From positions 62,001-126,000 of the forward strand of contig NZ_AOHO01000075.1 in NCBI RefSeq assembly GCF_000342005.1: a stretch of 64,000 nt of DNA. Direction: 5' to 3'. Positions 52,877-62,469 of this stretch are shown here, in pieces. The stretch's first letter is position 1. Each line of letters opens with the position of its first letter. Below the pieces are notes generated by a model that had not been told where the DNA came from, did not search any database, and saw only the letters and a list, made by a program, of their open reading frames with translations. Source of the stretch: Amycolatopsis decaplanina DSM 44594. Lineage in GTDB: Bacteria > Actinomycetota > Actinomycetes > Mycobacteriales > Pseudonocardiaceae. A program made the translations under genes and the position numbers.

Positions 52877-54670
52877 ATGGCTACAACGGTCGCCGACCAC
52901 GTGCTGGAACGTCTGCGGGAATGGAACGTCGAACAGGTCTTCGGTTATCCCGGTGACGGCATCAACGGCCTCATCGGCGCGTTCGGCAAGGCGGAGAACG
53001 TACCGCGCTTCGTGCAAGTGCGCCATGAGGAGATGGCGGCCTTCGAGGCGGTCGGTTACGCCAAGTTCAGTGGCCGGGTCGGAGTCTGCGCTGCCACTTC
53101 GGGCCCAGGGGCGATCCACCTGCTCAACGGGCTGTACGACGCCAAACTCGACCACGTGCCCGTCGTCGCGATCGTGGGACAGGTGGCCCGCAGCGCCATG
53201 GGTGGCAGCTACCAGCAGGAGGTCGATCTCCAGAGCGTGTTCAAGGACGTCGCGAGCGAGTACCTCGTCGAGGTGAACGTCTCCGAGCAATTGCCGAACG
53301 CGCTGGACCGCGCCATCCGGATCGCCGCGGCACAACGCACCGCCACCGTCATCATCATCCCGGCAGATCTCCAGGAAGAGCGCTACACACCACCGAAACA
53401 CGCGTTCAAGAACGTGCCGTCCAGTCCGCCGGGCGAAGCCGTCCCGACCGTCGTCGCCGCGCGGCAAGGAATCGAGCACGCCGCGGAGATCGTCAACGCG
53501 GGTGAGCGCGTGGCGATCCTGATCGGACAGGGAGCACGCGGCGCGGCCACGGAAGTGAGGGAACTGGCCGAACTCACCGGCGGAGGTGTCGCGAAGGCAC
53601 TGCTCGGCAAGGATGTGCTTCCCGACGATCTGCCCTACGTCACCGGCGCCATCGGGCTTCTCGGCACCCGGCCCAGCTACGAGCTGATGCAGGACTGCGA
53701 CACTCTTCTGGTGATCGGGTCCAATTTCCCGTACACGCAATTCCTTCCCGAGTTCGGACAGGCCCGCGCCGTCCAGATCGACATCGACGGCCGGTTCATC
53801 GGCATGCGTTATCCCACCGAGGTCAACCTCGTCGGGGACGCCGCGGAAACCCTGCGTGCGCTCCTTCCCCTGCTGCGCCCGAAGGAAGACCGGTCATGGC
53901 GGGAAAAGATCGAGCAGGACGTCACCGGATGGTGGGACACCATGGAGAAACAGGCCATGCTGGACGCCAAGCCGGTGAATCCGATGCGGGTGGTCTGGGA
54001 ACTGTCCCAGCGGATTCCGGACGACGCCATCGTCACCTCGGACTCCGGGTCCGCCGCCAACTGGTACGCGCGCGACCTCAAGATGCGCGGACGTATGCGC
54101 GGTTCCCTTTCCGGCACGCTGGCCACGATGGGGCCGGGGGTGCCTTACGCCATCGGGGCGAAGTTCGCGCACGGCGACCGGCCGGTCATCGCGCTGGTCG
54201 GCGACGGCGCGATGCAGATGAACGGTCTCGCCGAGCTGATCACCATCAGGCGCTACCACGCACTGTGGGAGGACCCCCGATGCGTCGTCTGCGTTTTCCA
54301 CAACAACGATCTCAACCAGGTGACCTGGGAGTTGCGCGCCATGGGCGGGGCACCGAAGTTCGAGGAATCGCAGGCACTTCCCGACGTCGACTACGCCGGC
54401 TTCGCCCAGAGCATCGGGCTCGAAGGTATCGCCGTCGACTCGCCTGATGACCTCGGCGGCGCGTGGGACCGGGCTCTCGCCTGCGGCCGTCCGGCCGTGC
54501 TGGATGTGCGGTGCGACCCGGAAGTTCCGCCGATCCCCCCGCACGCCACCTTCGAACAGGTCAAGTCCGCCGCCCAGGCGGTGCTCAAGGGCGACCCCGA
54601 CGCGCTGCACATGATCGCGCAAGGGGCGAAGACGAAGGCGCAAGAGTTTCTTCCCGACCGCAACGGATGA
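52877..54670 (+). CDS. Thiamine pyrophosphate enzyme (PoxB/acetolactate synthase-like)
   Basis: A 597-residue protein. The start reads YPGDGINGLIGAFGKAENVP, HEEMAAFEAVGYAKFSG holds the glutamate, and LVGDGAMQMNGLAELITIRR with HNNDLNQVTWE forms the TPP/magnesium motif. It fits pyruvate oxidase-like TPP proteins. The C-terminus lacks a clear lipid-binding segment. It is divergent from the enolase-superfamily gene. Confidence 0.9.
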   Translation: MATTVADHVLERLREWNVEQVFGYPGDGINGLIGAFGKAENVPRFVQVRHEEMAAFEAVGYAKFSGRVGVCAATSGPGAIHLLNGLYDAKLDHVPVVAIVGQVARSAMGGSYQQEVDLQSVFKDVASEYLVEVNVSEQLPNALDRAIRIAAAQRTATVIIIPADLQEERYTPPKHAFKNVPSSPPGEAVPTVVAARQGIEHAAEIVNAGERVAILIGQGARGAATEVRELAELTGGGVAKALLGKDVLPDDLPYVTGAIGLLGTRPSYELMQDCDTLLVIGSNFPYTQFLPEFGQARAVQIDIDGRFIGMRYPTEVNLVGDAAETLRALLPLLRPKEDRSWREKIEQDVTGWWDTMEKQAMLDAKPVNPMRVVWELSQRIPDDAIVTSDSGSAANWYARDLKMRGRMRGSLSGTLATMGPGVPYAIGAKFAHGDRPVIALVGDGAMQMNGLAELITIRRYHALWEDPRCVVCVFHNNDLNQVTWELRAMGGAPKFEESQALPDVDYAGFAQSIGLEGIAVDSPDDLGGAWDRALACGRPAVLDVRCDPEVPPIPPHATFEQVKSAAQAVLKGDPDALHMIAQGAKTKAQEFLPDRNG

Positions 54671-54893
54671 CCCAGGGCTGCTGAGAGCACGTCAATTCTG
54701 GGTGTTCCGCAGCAACGCCACGAGCAGGAACGTCACGATCGTGGTCACCGTGTTGATGATGAGCTGCAGCAGGCATGGCGCCTTCGACCTCGCCGTCGCG
54801 TTGCCCTCCGGAGCCGCTCCCCGCCGATGTATTTCTTGCCTACGTCCATATCAATCGACACGGGAAACGTTCGCCGAGACGAGGACGACCGCC

Positions 54894-56348
54894 ATGAGCG
54901 AGACAGAGATCCGGCAGGACAAGAGTTTCTTCGGCCATCCACGAGGACTGGCGACCCTTTTCGGCGTCGAGATGTGGGAACGGTTCTCGTTCTACGGCAT
55001 GCAGGGCATTCTCACCATCTATCTGTACTACACCGCCGCCCAAGGCGGGCTCGGCCTTTCCGAAGCGACGGCGACGAGCATCGTCGGTGCCTACGGCGGC
55101 CTCGTCTACCTGTCGACCGTCGCGGGCGCTTGGGTCGCCGACCGGGTCGCCGGTTCCGAACGGGTGCTGTTCACCAGCGCGGTGCTGATCATGTTCGGCC
55201 ACCTCGCGCTCGCTCTGCTACCCCGTTTCCTGGGCGTGGGTGTCGGTCTGGGAGCGGTCGCGCTGGGCAGCGGTGGACTCAAGGCGAACGCCACGTCGAT
55301 CGTGGGTTCCTTCTACGAGAAGGACGACCCGCGACGCGACGCCGGGTTCTCGCTGTTCTACCTGGGTGTCAATCTCGGCGCCTTCGTCGGGCCGCTCCTG
55401 ACCGGACTGGTCCAGAAGGAAGTGGGGTTCCACTACGGCTTCGGTCTCGCCGCACTGGGCATGGCACTAGGTCTCATCCACTACATGTTCGGGCGCAAGA
55501 ACCTCGGCCCCGAAGCGAATGTGGTCCCCAATCCCCTGCCGTCATCGCGGCGCCCACTCGTCCTCGGCGGTCTGATCGTCGCCATCGGCGTCGTCGTGAT
55601 CGCGGTGCTCACCGGACTGATCACCGCGGCGAATCTGGCGAACGTCACCGTCGTCGTGATCGCCGTCGCGGCGGCGAGCTACTTCGGCGTGATTCTCTCC
55701 AGCAAGAAGATCACGCGAGTGGAGCGAAGCCGCGTCTTCGGTTTCGTCCCGATGTTCTTGGCGAGCTTCGTCTTCTTCTCCCTGTTTCAGCAGCAGTTCA
55801 CCGTCGTGACGATCTACGTCGACCAGCGGCTCGACCGTTCCCTCTTCGGCTGGCAGATGCCGGTGGCGTGGGCCAATTCCATCAATCCGATCTTCATCAT
55901 CCTGCTGGCCGGCGCTTTCGCCGCGCTCTGGACGAAGCTCGGGCCACGTCAGCCGTCGACACCGATCAAGTTCGCGCTGGGAACGGTCACCATGGGCATC
56001 GCCTTCCTGCTCTTCCTTCCCACCGTTGGCGGGGCGGGCAATTCGACGCCGTTGCCGGTTCTGGTCGGCATCCTGCTGATGTTCACCATCGCCGAACTGC
56101 TGCTCTCGCCGGTGGGGCTGTCCCTGTCGACCAAACTCGCCCCGGAGGCGTTCCGTACTCAGATGGTCGCGCTCAACTTCCTTTCGATCGCCCTGGGCAC
56201 TTCCATGGCGGGGTCACTGGCCAAGTACTACGACCCCGCCGACGAAGCTCGCTACTTCACCTTCGTGGGCGGCGCCGCCGTCCTGTTCGGGCTCCTTCTC
56301 GCAGCCGCCAGCCCGTTCATAAAACGACTCATGAAGGGCGTGCCCTGA
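54894..56348 (+). CDS. POT/PTR family proton-dependent peptide transporter
   Basis: A 484-residue protein from ATG 54894. The start carries the family signature EMWERFSFYGMQGILTIYLY, and SGGLKANATSIVGSFYEKDD is the PTR motif. About fourteen membrane segments are expected. It probably imports di- and tripeptides. It lies 223 bp after the TPP enzyme. Earlier in-frame starts from 54702 would add a non-conserved leader and are rejected. Confidence 0.92.
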   Translation: MSETEIRQDKSFFGHPRGLATLFGVEMWERFSFYGMQGILTIYLYYTAAQGGLGLSEATATSIVGAYGGLVYLSTVAGAWVADRVAGSERVLFTSAVLIMFGHLALALLPRFLGVGVGLGAVALGSGGLKANATSIVGSFYEKDDPRRDAGFSLFYLGVNLGAFVGPLLTGLVQKEVGFHYGFGLAALGMALGLIHYMFGRKNLGPEANVVPNPLPSSRRPLVLGGLIVAIGVVVIAVLTGLITAANLANVTVVVIAVAAASYFGVILSSKKITRVERSRVFGFVPMFLASFVFFSLFQQQFTVVTIYVDQRLDRSLFGWQMPVAWANSINPIFIILLAGAFAALWTKLGPRQPSTPIKFALGTVTMGIAFLLFLPTVGGAGNSTPLPVLVGILLMFTIAELLLSPVGLSLSTKLAPEAFRTQMVALNFLSIALGTSMAGSLAKYYDPADEARYFTFVGGAAVLFGLLLAAASPFIKRLMKGVP

Positions 56349-56412
56349 TGTCCGCGCTGACCGGCCGTAAAAGAACCGGACCGCCACCACCCCAACCACC
56401 CACGGAGCACAG

Positions 56413-56676
56413 ATGCTGAGCGATGACGAGAAACAGCGCCTGCACCAGATCGAGCGGCGATTCGAAGAAGAGGAACCCGCGTTCGCCGCCGTGTTCACCG
56501 ATCCGCGAGCCGTCCCACGCCTTCAGGACCGCGGTTGGCCGTACACCACGCTCGCCGTATCGGCAGGCTTGCTGTTCATCCTCGGATGCCTGACCGGAGC
56601 GACCGTTCTGATCTTGCTCGGCATGGCCGGGTTCCCCGCGGCACTCTACGCGCGTCATCGTCGTTCGAGCCGATGA
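56413..56676 (+). CDS. DUF3040 membrane protein
   Basis: An 87-residue protein. The beginning MLSDDEKQRLHQIERRFEEE is the DUF3040 signature, followed by two hydrophobic segments (TTLAVSAGLLFILGCLTGAT, ILLGMAGFPAALY). This family is frequent in actinomycetes and has no assigned role. It lies 64 bp after the peptide transporter. Confidence 0.9.
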   Translation: MLSDDEKQRLHQIERRFEEEEPAFAAVFTDPRAVPRLQDRGWPYTTLAVSAGLLFILGCLTGATVLILLGMAGFPAALYARHRRSSR

Positions 56677-56813
56677 ATCCGGTGTGACGGGGCGGGCACT
56701 CTCACGAACCCCTGACGATTTCGCGGCCACGCGACAGGAAGGCATGTCTCCGGTCAGGACGGGTACGACGAATGTGTGCTCAAGACAACCGTCCGACCAG
56801 GAGGAATTCGACC

Positions 56814-57821
56814 ATGGAACAGGGAAGAGTAGTCGTCGTGACCGGGGCCAGCGGCGGCATCGGCCGGGCCGCGGCGCGGGAGTTCGGCGCGCGCGGGGAC
56901 AGGGTGGCTTTGCTGGCGCGCGGGGAGAAGGGGCTGAAGGCCGCCTCCGCGGAGGTCGGGCAGGCGGGCGGGCAGGTGCTGGCCTTGCCCGTCGATGTGT
57001 CCGATTACCAGGCCGTCGACGCCGCGGCTCAGCAGGTCGAGGACTCTTTCGGCCCCATTGATGTGTGGGTGAACGACGCTTTTACCAGCATCTTCGCCCC
57101 CTTCACCGACATCGAGCCGGAGGAATTCGACAGGGTCACCTCGGTGACCTACCTCGGGTATGTCCACGGCACCCGCGCGGCGCTGAACCGGATGCTGCAG
57201 CGCGACCGGGGCGCGATCGTCCAGGTCGGGTCGGCACTGGCGTACCGGGGCATTCCGCTGCAGACCGCTTACTGCGGTGCCAAGCACGCGATACAGGGGT
57301 TCACGGAGTCGCTGCGCTGTGAACTGCTGCACAGCAAGTCGAACGTGCACGTGACCATGGTGCAGATGCCCGGTGTGAACACCCCTCAGTTCGACTGGGT
57401 GCTGTCCCGGCTCCCCCGCAAGGCCCAGCCGGTCGCGCCCATCTACCAGCCGGAGATCCCGGCGAAGGCGGTCATCTACGCCGCCGACCATCCGAGACGG
57501 CGGGAATACTGGGTCGGCGGGTCCACGGTCGGCACGCTCGTCGCCAACAAGTTCGCCCCCGGCCTGCTGGACCGCTATCTCGCCCGCACGGGTTTCCAGT
57601 CACAGCAGGGCGAGCAGCCCCGCGACCCGGATCAGCCGGCGAATCTGTGGGTGGCGGCCGACGACACCGAGGGGAAGGACTTCGGGGCGCACGGCCGCTT
57701 CGACCGCAAGGCCACCGCACGCAGCCCGCAGCTGTGGGCGTCCCAGCACCACGGGCTGCTCGGTGCCGCGGCCGCCGCGGTGGCGGCCGCGGGACTGGCC
57801 GCCTTGGCCCGCAAACGCTGA
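56814..57821 (+). CDS. Short-chain dehydrogenase with C-terminal extension
   Basis: A 335-residue SDR from ATG 56814, with AGGAGG upstream. The motifs are VVVTGASGGIGRAAAREFGA, QVGSALAYRGIPLQTAYCGAK (YxxxK) and MVQMPGVNTPQFDW. The C-terminal 70 residues extend beyond the normal SDR core and end with a hydrophobic stretch (LLGAAAAAVAAAGLAALARK) that may anchor the protein. The gene is followed after 10 bp by the GH15 gene, so they are probably co-transcribed. Confidence 0.9.
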   Translation: MEQGRVVVVTGASGGIGRAAAREFGARGDRVALLARGEKGLKAASAEVGQAGGQVLALPVDVSDYQAVDAAAQQVEDSFGPIDVWVNDAFTSIFAPFTDIEPEEFDRVTSVTYLGYVHGTRAALNRMLQRDRGAIVQVGSALAYRGIPLQTAYCGAKHAIQGFTESLRCELLHSKSNVHVTMVQMPGVNTPQFDWVLSRLPRKAQPVAPIYQPEIPAKAVIYAADHPRRREYWVGGSTVGTLVANKFAPGLLDRYLARTGFQSQQGEQPRDPDQPANLWVAADDTEGKDFGAHGRFDRKATARSPQLWASQHHGLLGAAAAAVAAAGLAALARKR

Positions 57822-57831
57822 AGGGGGCCCC

Positions 57832-59661
57832 ATGTCCCTGCGCATCGAGGACTACGCGCTGATCGGTGACACCCAGACCGCCGGCCTGGTCGGGCACAAC
57901 GGCTCGCTCGAATGGCTGTGTCTGCCCAGGATGGACTCGGGCGCGTGCTTCGCGGCCCTGCTGGGCGACCCCGAGCACGGCCAGTGGACACTGGCGCCGC
58001 TGGGTGGAGCGCGCACCGTCCGCCGCGGCTACCGGAAGGACACCCTGGTCCTGGAAACGGAGCTGATCAACGACGAGGGCACCGTGCGGATCGTGGACTG
58101 CATGCCGATCCGGCGCGACAATCCCCGGGTGCTCCGGACCGTCGAAGGTGTGCACGGCCGCGTCCGCATGCGCAGCGACGTCCGGCTGCGGTTCGAATAC
58201 GGCCACGACCGGCCGTGGATCCGTACCGAAGGCCACCGGATCAACGCGATCGCGGGTCCCCATTCGGTCATCCTCGACGGCGACGTGCCGCACCGGCTCG
58301 ACGACCGGGCAATGTGCTCCGCAGAGTTCAGTGTCGGTGCGGGCGAGCGGGTCGGGCTGCGCCTTGCCTGGGCCGGGCCGAGGCAGCCCGAACTGGAGCG
58401 GGTGGACATCGCCAAGACCGTCCGGAGCACGGAAAAGTGGTGGCGGGACTGGGCAGCCCAGTGCAGCTACGACGGCGAGTACCGGGACGCCGTGGTGCGA
58501 TCCCTGATCGCGCTCAAGGCGCTCGCGTACAGCCCGAGCGGCGGAATCGTCGCCGCCGTCACCACGTCGCTGCCCGAACAGCTGGGCGGGGTGCGCAACT
58601 GGGATTACCGCTTCTGCTGGATCCGCGACGCGACGTTCACCCTGATGGCGTTGCTGGAGGCCGGGTACGAACGAGAGGCCCGCGCTTGGCGCGAATGGCT
58701 GCTGCGCGCCATGGCCGGGGCCCCCGAGCAGATGCAGATCGTGTACGGCGTCGACGGGGAACGCCGGCTGACGGAGTCGGAACTGCCTTGGTTGCCAGGC
58801 TACGCCGGGTCCCGGCCGGTGCGAATCGGCAACGCGGCGTCGGAACAATTCCAGCTCGACGTGTACGGCGAGCTCATGGACGCACTGCATCAGGCCCGCA
58901 CACACGGCATCCCTCCGGACCCGGACGCGTGGCAACTGCAGCGCACGCTGCTCGACTTCCTGGAATCACATTGGGATGACCCCGACAACGGCATTTGGGA
59001 GATGCGCGGTCCGCGACGGCACTTCACCCATTCGAAGGTGATGGTGTGGGCCGCCGCGGACCGGGCGGTGCAAGGTATCGAGCAGTTCGGACTCGATGGC
59101 CCGGCCGATCGCTGGAAGGCACTGCGTCACACCATCTTCGCCGAGGTCTGCGACAAAGGCTTCGACACCGCGCGGAACACCTTCACTCATTACTACGGCA
59201 GCTCCAGCCTCGACGCGGCCCTGTTGCTGATCCCCGCGATCGGGTTCCTGCCCGCCGACGACCCGAGGATGCGCGGCACCGTCGAGGCCGTGGAAAAGCA
59301 CCTGCGCCAGGACGGTTTCGTGCAGCGCTACACCATGACGAAACGGAGCGAAGAGCTGGACGGTCTGCCTCCCGGCGAGGGCGCATTCCTGCCCTGCACG
59401 TTCTGGCTCGCCGACAACTACATCCTGCAGGGCCGCCGCGACGAAGGCCGCGAGCTGTTCGAGCGGCTACTCGACCTGCGCAACGACGTCGGCCTGCTGT
59501 CCGAAGAGTACGACACCGGCACGGGACGGCTGGTGGGGAATGTGCCGCAGGCGTTCTCGCATGTCGCCCTGATCAACACCGCACTCAACCTCAGCGGCGG
59601 AGACCGGGGGCCGATTCGCAGGCGAGGCGGTTCCGGGTCGACGGACCAGGACGGCCGATGA
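57832..59661 (+). CDS. Glycoside hydrolase family 15 protein (glucoamylase/trehalase-like)
   Basis: A 609-residue protein from ATG 57832. It begins RIEDYALIGDTQTAGLVGHN, then RFCWIRDATFTLMALLEAGY, and carries the two conserved acidic regions NGIWEMRGPRRHFTHSK and GLLSEEYDTGTGRL. These hold the probable general acid and base of GH15. In mycobacteria related proteins act as trehalases. There is no signal peptide, so it works in the cytoplasm. It is the end of the SDR-GH15 transcript. Confidence 0.92.
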   Translation: MSLRIEDYALIGDTQTAGLVGHNGSLEWLCLPRMDSGACFAALLGDPEHGQWTLAPLGGARTVRRGYRKDTLVLETELINDEGTVRIVDCMPIRRDNPRVLRTVEGVHGRVRMRSDVRLRFEYGHDRPWIRTEGHRINAIAGPHSVILDGDVPHRLDDRAMCSAEFSVGAGERVGLRLAWAGPRQPELERVDIAKTVRSTEKWWRDWAAQCSYDGEYRDAVVRSLIALKALAYSPSGGIVAAVTTSLPEQLGGVRNWDYRFCWIRDATFTLMALLEAGYEREARAWREWLLRAMAGAPEQMQIVYGVDGERRLTESELPWLPGYAGSRPVRIGNAASEQFQLDVYGELMDALHQARTHGIPPDPDAWQLQRTLLDFLESHWDDPDNGIWEMRGPRRHFTHSKVMVWAAADRAVQGIEQFGLDGPADRWKALRHTIFAEVCDKGFDTARNTFTHYYGSSSLDAALLLIPAIGFLPADDPRMRGTVEAVEKHLRQDGFVQRYTMTKRSEELDGLPPGEGAFLPCTFWLADNYILQGRRDEGRELFERLLDLRNDVGLLSEEYDTGTGRLVGNVPQAFSHVALINTALNLSGGDRGPIRRRGGSGSTDQDGR

Positions 59662-60349
59662 CCGGATCCACCGGCACGCACCGGATTTTTTGCCCGCAAC
59701 CGCGACGGCGCTGGTGTGGTGCTCGACGTGCGTGCCGACGATCGCGTCAAGGCGGTGGTCGTGGCGGGCACATGGTCACGGCGTGGTGTTCGAGATCGCC
59801 TTCCGGACCGAACGCATCCGCGATGAATACTGCCACCGAGCTCGCGACACCGTAATTCGCAATGCCCTCAGTATTCTATTGCAGCGTAACGGATCGGACT
59901 CCAGGCCGAGGTGTTCTGGCTGGTCACGGTGATGCCACGCGTGAGGGTGTCCACGTCGCGATGTTCAGCGTGTCGTTTGCCGGGGCCAACCAACTGCTCC
60001 CTTGAGCGGAACGACGTACTGATCGTCGATGCCTTCCTCGTCTTCCGTCCCGAGATAAACGGGTCACCGAGCCACCCGCGTGCTGGCCAATTTTCGTCAG
60101 GGACGTGATTAACCTCTTGCCAGTCGCACGATTGGGTGCATGCTGGAGCGAAGGACTCAGGTTAGCGATGATACTCAGATCGCAGCATCCATTAGGACAA
60201 CCCACACGATATGTCATGGGCAAGTATGGCGAACCCGATGTCGCGGCGAATGCAGTTTTTCCCGAGGTTACGGCGGTGATTCGTTGGTCAGACTGTTGCG
60301 TGATGAGGAAAAGAAGCAGAAGTCCAACAAATCGAGAGGAGTTCCTGAT
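59662..60349. other. Region of degraded sequence without a clear gene
   Basis: The plus strand has short frames (for example at 59690-59932) and no family match. From about 60100 to 60340 the GC content falls and the codon bias is lost, with the promoter and Shine-Dalgarno (GAGAGGAG) of the secreted protein gene in the last bases. No repeat was noted. Confidence 0.45.
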
Positions 60350-60817
60350 ATGCGCACTCGAGTCAGCGGGCTGCTGGTCGGCCTCGCTATTGCCGTGGCT
60401 GGTCTGACCACTGGAGTTGTCGCCGGGTCCACGCCTGCCATTGCCGCCCAAGCCGCCACCCACGAATTACGCCCGATGGGCTCGACGCACCCTGTGTCCG
60501 TTCATTTCTACAATGACGGCTGGTACTGGGCGTACGCGGACATCTACGGCTACAACTCGAGTGGCGCGGAGGTCTACCACGATTGGAGCGGCAGCGTGGG
60601 CCACACCGGCAACAGGTGGTTTACCGTGCCGGCAGGTGTTGCGAAGGTGTATTGGCAAGTCAGGATGGAACCGTTCGGCAACACGATCCACGAGCAGACG
60701 ATCAATCCGTGGTACGACTTCGACAACACTTGCCAGAACGGCACGCACGCAACCATCTACGTCGGCGGCTTCTTCGGTAGCACCAACCACTACGATCTGC
60801 ACTGCTCGAGGTGGTAG
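60350..60817 (+). CDS. Small secreted protein of unknown function
   Basis: A 155-residue protein from ATG 60350, with GAGAGGAG upstream. Residues 1-33 are a signal peptide (a hydrophobic core GLLVGLAIAVAGLTTGVVAG, cleavage near AIAAQA). The mature part is rich in aromatic residues (NDGWYWAYADIYGYNSSGAE) and has two cysteines (NTCQNGTH and LHCSRW) near the end that may form a disulfide. The fold is not recognised; an immunoglobulin-like or carbohydrate-binding beta sandwich is conceivable. The gene has lower GC than its neighbours, which may mean recent acquisition. Confidence 0.75.
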   Translation: MRTRVSGLLVGLAIAVAGLTTGVVAGSTPAIAAQAATHELRPMGSTHPVSVHFYNDGWYWAYADIYGYNSSGAEVYHDWSGSVGHTGNRWFTVPAGVAKVYWQVRMEPFGNTIHEQTINPWYDFDNTCQNGTHATIYVGGFFGSTNHYDLHCSRW

Positions 60818-61386
60818 TACACAAAGCGCAACGGGGTCCTTCACCGGCGGTGCAGTCCTCTGCACATACGGGACGCCGTAGGAATCAGTCCTCGTCGGGC
60901 AGGCGTCGCGCAATGAGGTGACCTTGCCCAACTTTCAGTTCAGCTGGCCGACGGTGCCGCGTTATCGAGGGATGTTGTGCAGCCCGCCTGACACCGTCTC
61001 ATAGCTGTCGGGCCACCTACGGTGCGGGTGATGAAGAGGCGTTCGATCGCGGCGACGGGGCAGTCGCCGACACTCCAATCAGCACGCACCACCCTACGCG
61101 TCGCTGACCGGGCATCTCCCGGCCGGCGACGCGTTCGGATGATCAGAAGGGCGGCTCGTCGCCCGCATCGCCGGCACCGGCGCGGCGCTGAACGCTCCCA
61201 TCGCGGCGTGTTCGTCCGCGACCGTCGCGCCGCGGGCGGTGCCGATCCGCAGCACATCCGGCGCCGAGCCGGTGACGGACCTGAAGCGGACCACCGCGTC
61301 GAGGGCCTCGACAGGTGCGGGAAGCCTCCGGCGCCGGCCAGGACGCCGCGTCACTTGCTCGAGTGCGCCACAGTGGTCAGCTCGCT
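60818..61386. other. Intergenic stretch with possible gene debris
   Basis: No intact gene. A minus-strand frame at 61094-61354 contains a segment like PVEALDAVVRFRSVTGSAPD and TARGATVADEHAAMGAF, which has the look of real coding sequence but matches no family I recognise. It may be a remnant. No hairpin terminator was evident between the secreted protein and the following gene. Confidence 0.35.
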
Positions 61387-62391
61387 CTATCCGTCGAGTA
61401 CCCCGGTACCGAGGAAGTCGGGAACGTGAGTGCCCAGGCCGCTTTCGCGGGCGCGTCGGTGAACGAGATCCGCGAGGGCGAGGTCCAGCGCGCCGAGGCC
61501 GAAGGGTGAGAAGACGGTGAGGGTGTCCGGGTTTCGCCGGTATCGATCGCCGTCGAGGAGGAGTTCGCCGAGCGAGTGGGCGATGAAGTCGCGATTGCCC
61601 GCCCGCTGCTCCGCGAGATGCAGTGACGTGGCGGCCCGGCAGACGTGGTCGACGTCATCCACGACGTTGGTGCTCGCCAGGATCGTCTCCGGGGTGAGGT
61701 CGCGCAGCGACAAGTGCAAGATCAACGATCCCGGCTGACAGCGCGAGACGTCCAGATGCGGGACCGTGGCGCTGGTCGCCAGGCACACCAGCGGATTCGC
61801 GGCGAGGGCGTCCTCGACTCCGGTGGCGACGTCGACCTTCATCTCCGGCCAGCGGGTGGTGCACCGGTCCGCGAAAGCGCTCGCCCGCGCCTGGTCGAGG
61901 TCGAACAAGGTGACCGAGTCCAGCTCGGCGTACAGGGCGCGCAGGAACGTCAGGACCTCGAAGTTGATCACGCCGCATCCGATGAGGGACACCCCGGAGC
62001 CGGTCGCGCCGAGGGTGGCGGCGGCGACCGCCGCGCTCGCCGCGGTGCGCCGTGCCGAGATGGTCGCGCCCTCGAGGAACACCTCGGGATGGCCGGTCCG
62101 CATCGAATTGAGGATGATCGCCGCCGACGCCCGGTCCATTCCGGACTGGACGTTGCCGGGGAACGACGACACCCACTTGACGCCGGCGACCGGCTCCTCG
62201 GGCGTGTCCAGGTACGCGGGCAGCGCGATGATCCGGTTGCGCTCGTCGCCGGGGAACCGCAGGAAAACCGAATGCGGAACGGCGGACCGGCCTTGGGTGT
62301 GCAGGACATAAGCCGTGCGCACGGCCGCCAGCACTTCTTGCTCCGCACCGTCGAGAATTCGCCGGACATCGCCATGGGGCAGGATCAGCAT
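61387..62391 (-). CDS. Second SbnB-like/ornithine cyclodeaminase-family dehydrogenase
   Basis: A 334-residue protein. It resembles the first SbnB-like protein in several blocks: FLRFPGDERNRIIALPAYLD, AGVKWVSSFPGNVQSGMDRA, LHLSLRDLTPETILASTNVV, TVFSPFGLGALDLALADLV. The Rossmann motif is LIGCGVINFEVLTFL. It therefore probably works in diaminopropionate-type or related imine chemistry. There is no SbnA next to it within the window. The LanB-like gene is 79 bp upstream on the same strand, so they are likely co-transcribed. Confidence 0.88.
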   Translation of the reverse strand: MLILPHGDVRRILDGAEQEVLAAVRTAYVLHTQGRSAVPHSVFLRFPGDERNRIIALPAYLDTPEEPVAGVKWVSSFPGNVQSGMDRASAAIILNSMRTGHPEVFLEGATISARRTAASAAVAAATLGATGSGVSLIGCGVINFEVLTFLRALYAELDSVTLFDLDQARASAFADRCTTRWPEMKVDVATGVEDALAANPLVCLATSATVPHLDVSRCQPGSLILHLSLRDLTPETILASTNVVDDVDHVCRAATSLHLAEQRAGNRDFIAHSLGELLLDGDRYRRNPDTLTVFSPFGLGALDLALADLVHRRARESGLGTHVPDFLGTGVLDG

Positions 62392-62469
62392 GCTCTCAGC
62401 CTGACGGGCCGCAGTCGGCTTTCGCAGGGAAGAAAGCGCAGAAAAATCGACCGGGAATTCTTCCGGTGG

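Noticed and set aside
61094..61354. Frame with coding-like residues between the secreted protein and second SbnB
   Set aside because: No known family, no start context and other frames are open in the same stretch; left as possible debris.
61387..62391. Reading the SbnB-like protein as a true ornithine cyclodeaminase
   Set aside because: Its closest resemblance in the window is the SbnB at 37355, which sits beside SbnA, so diaminopropionate-type chemistry is more likely.
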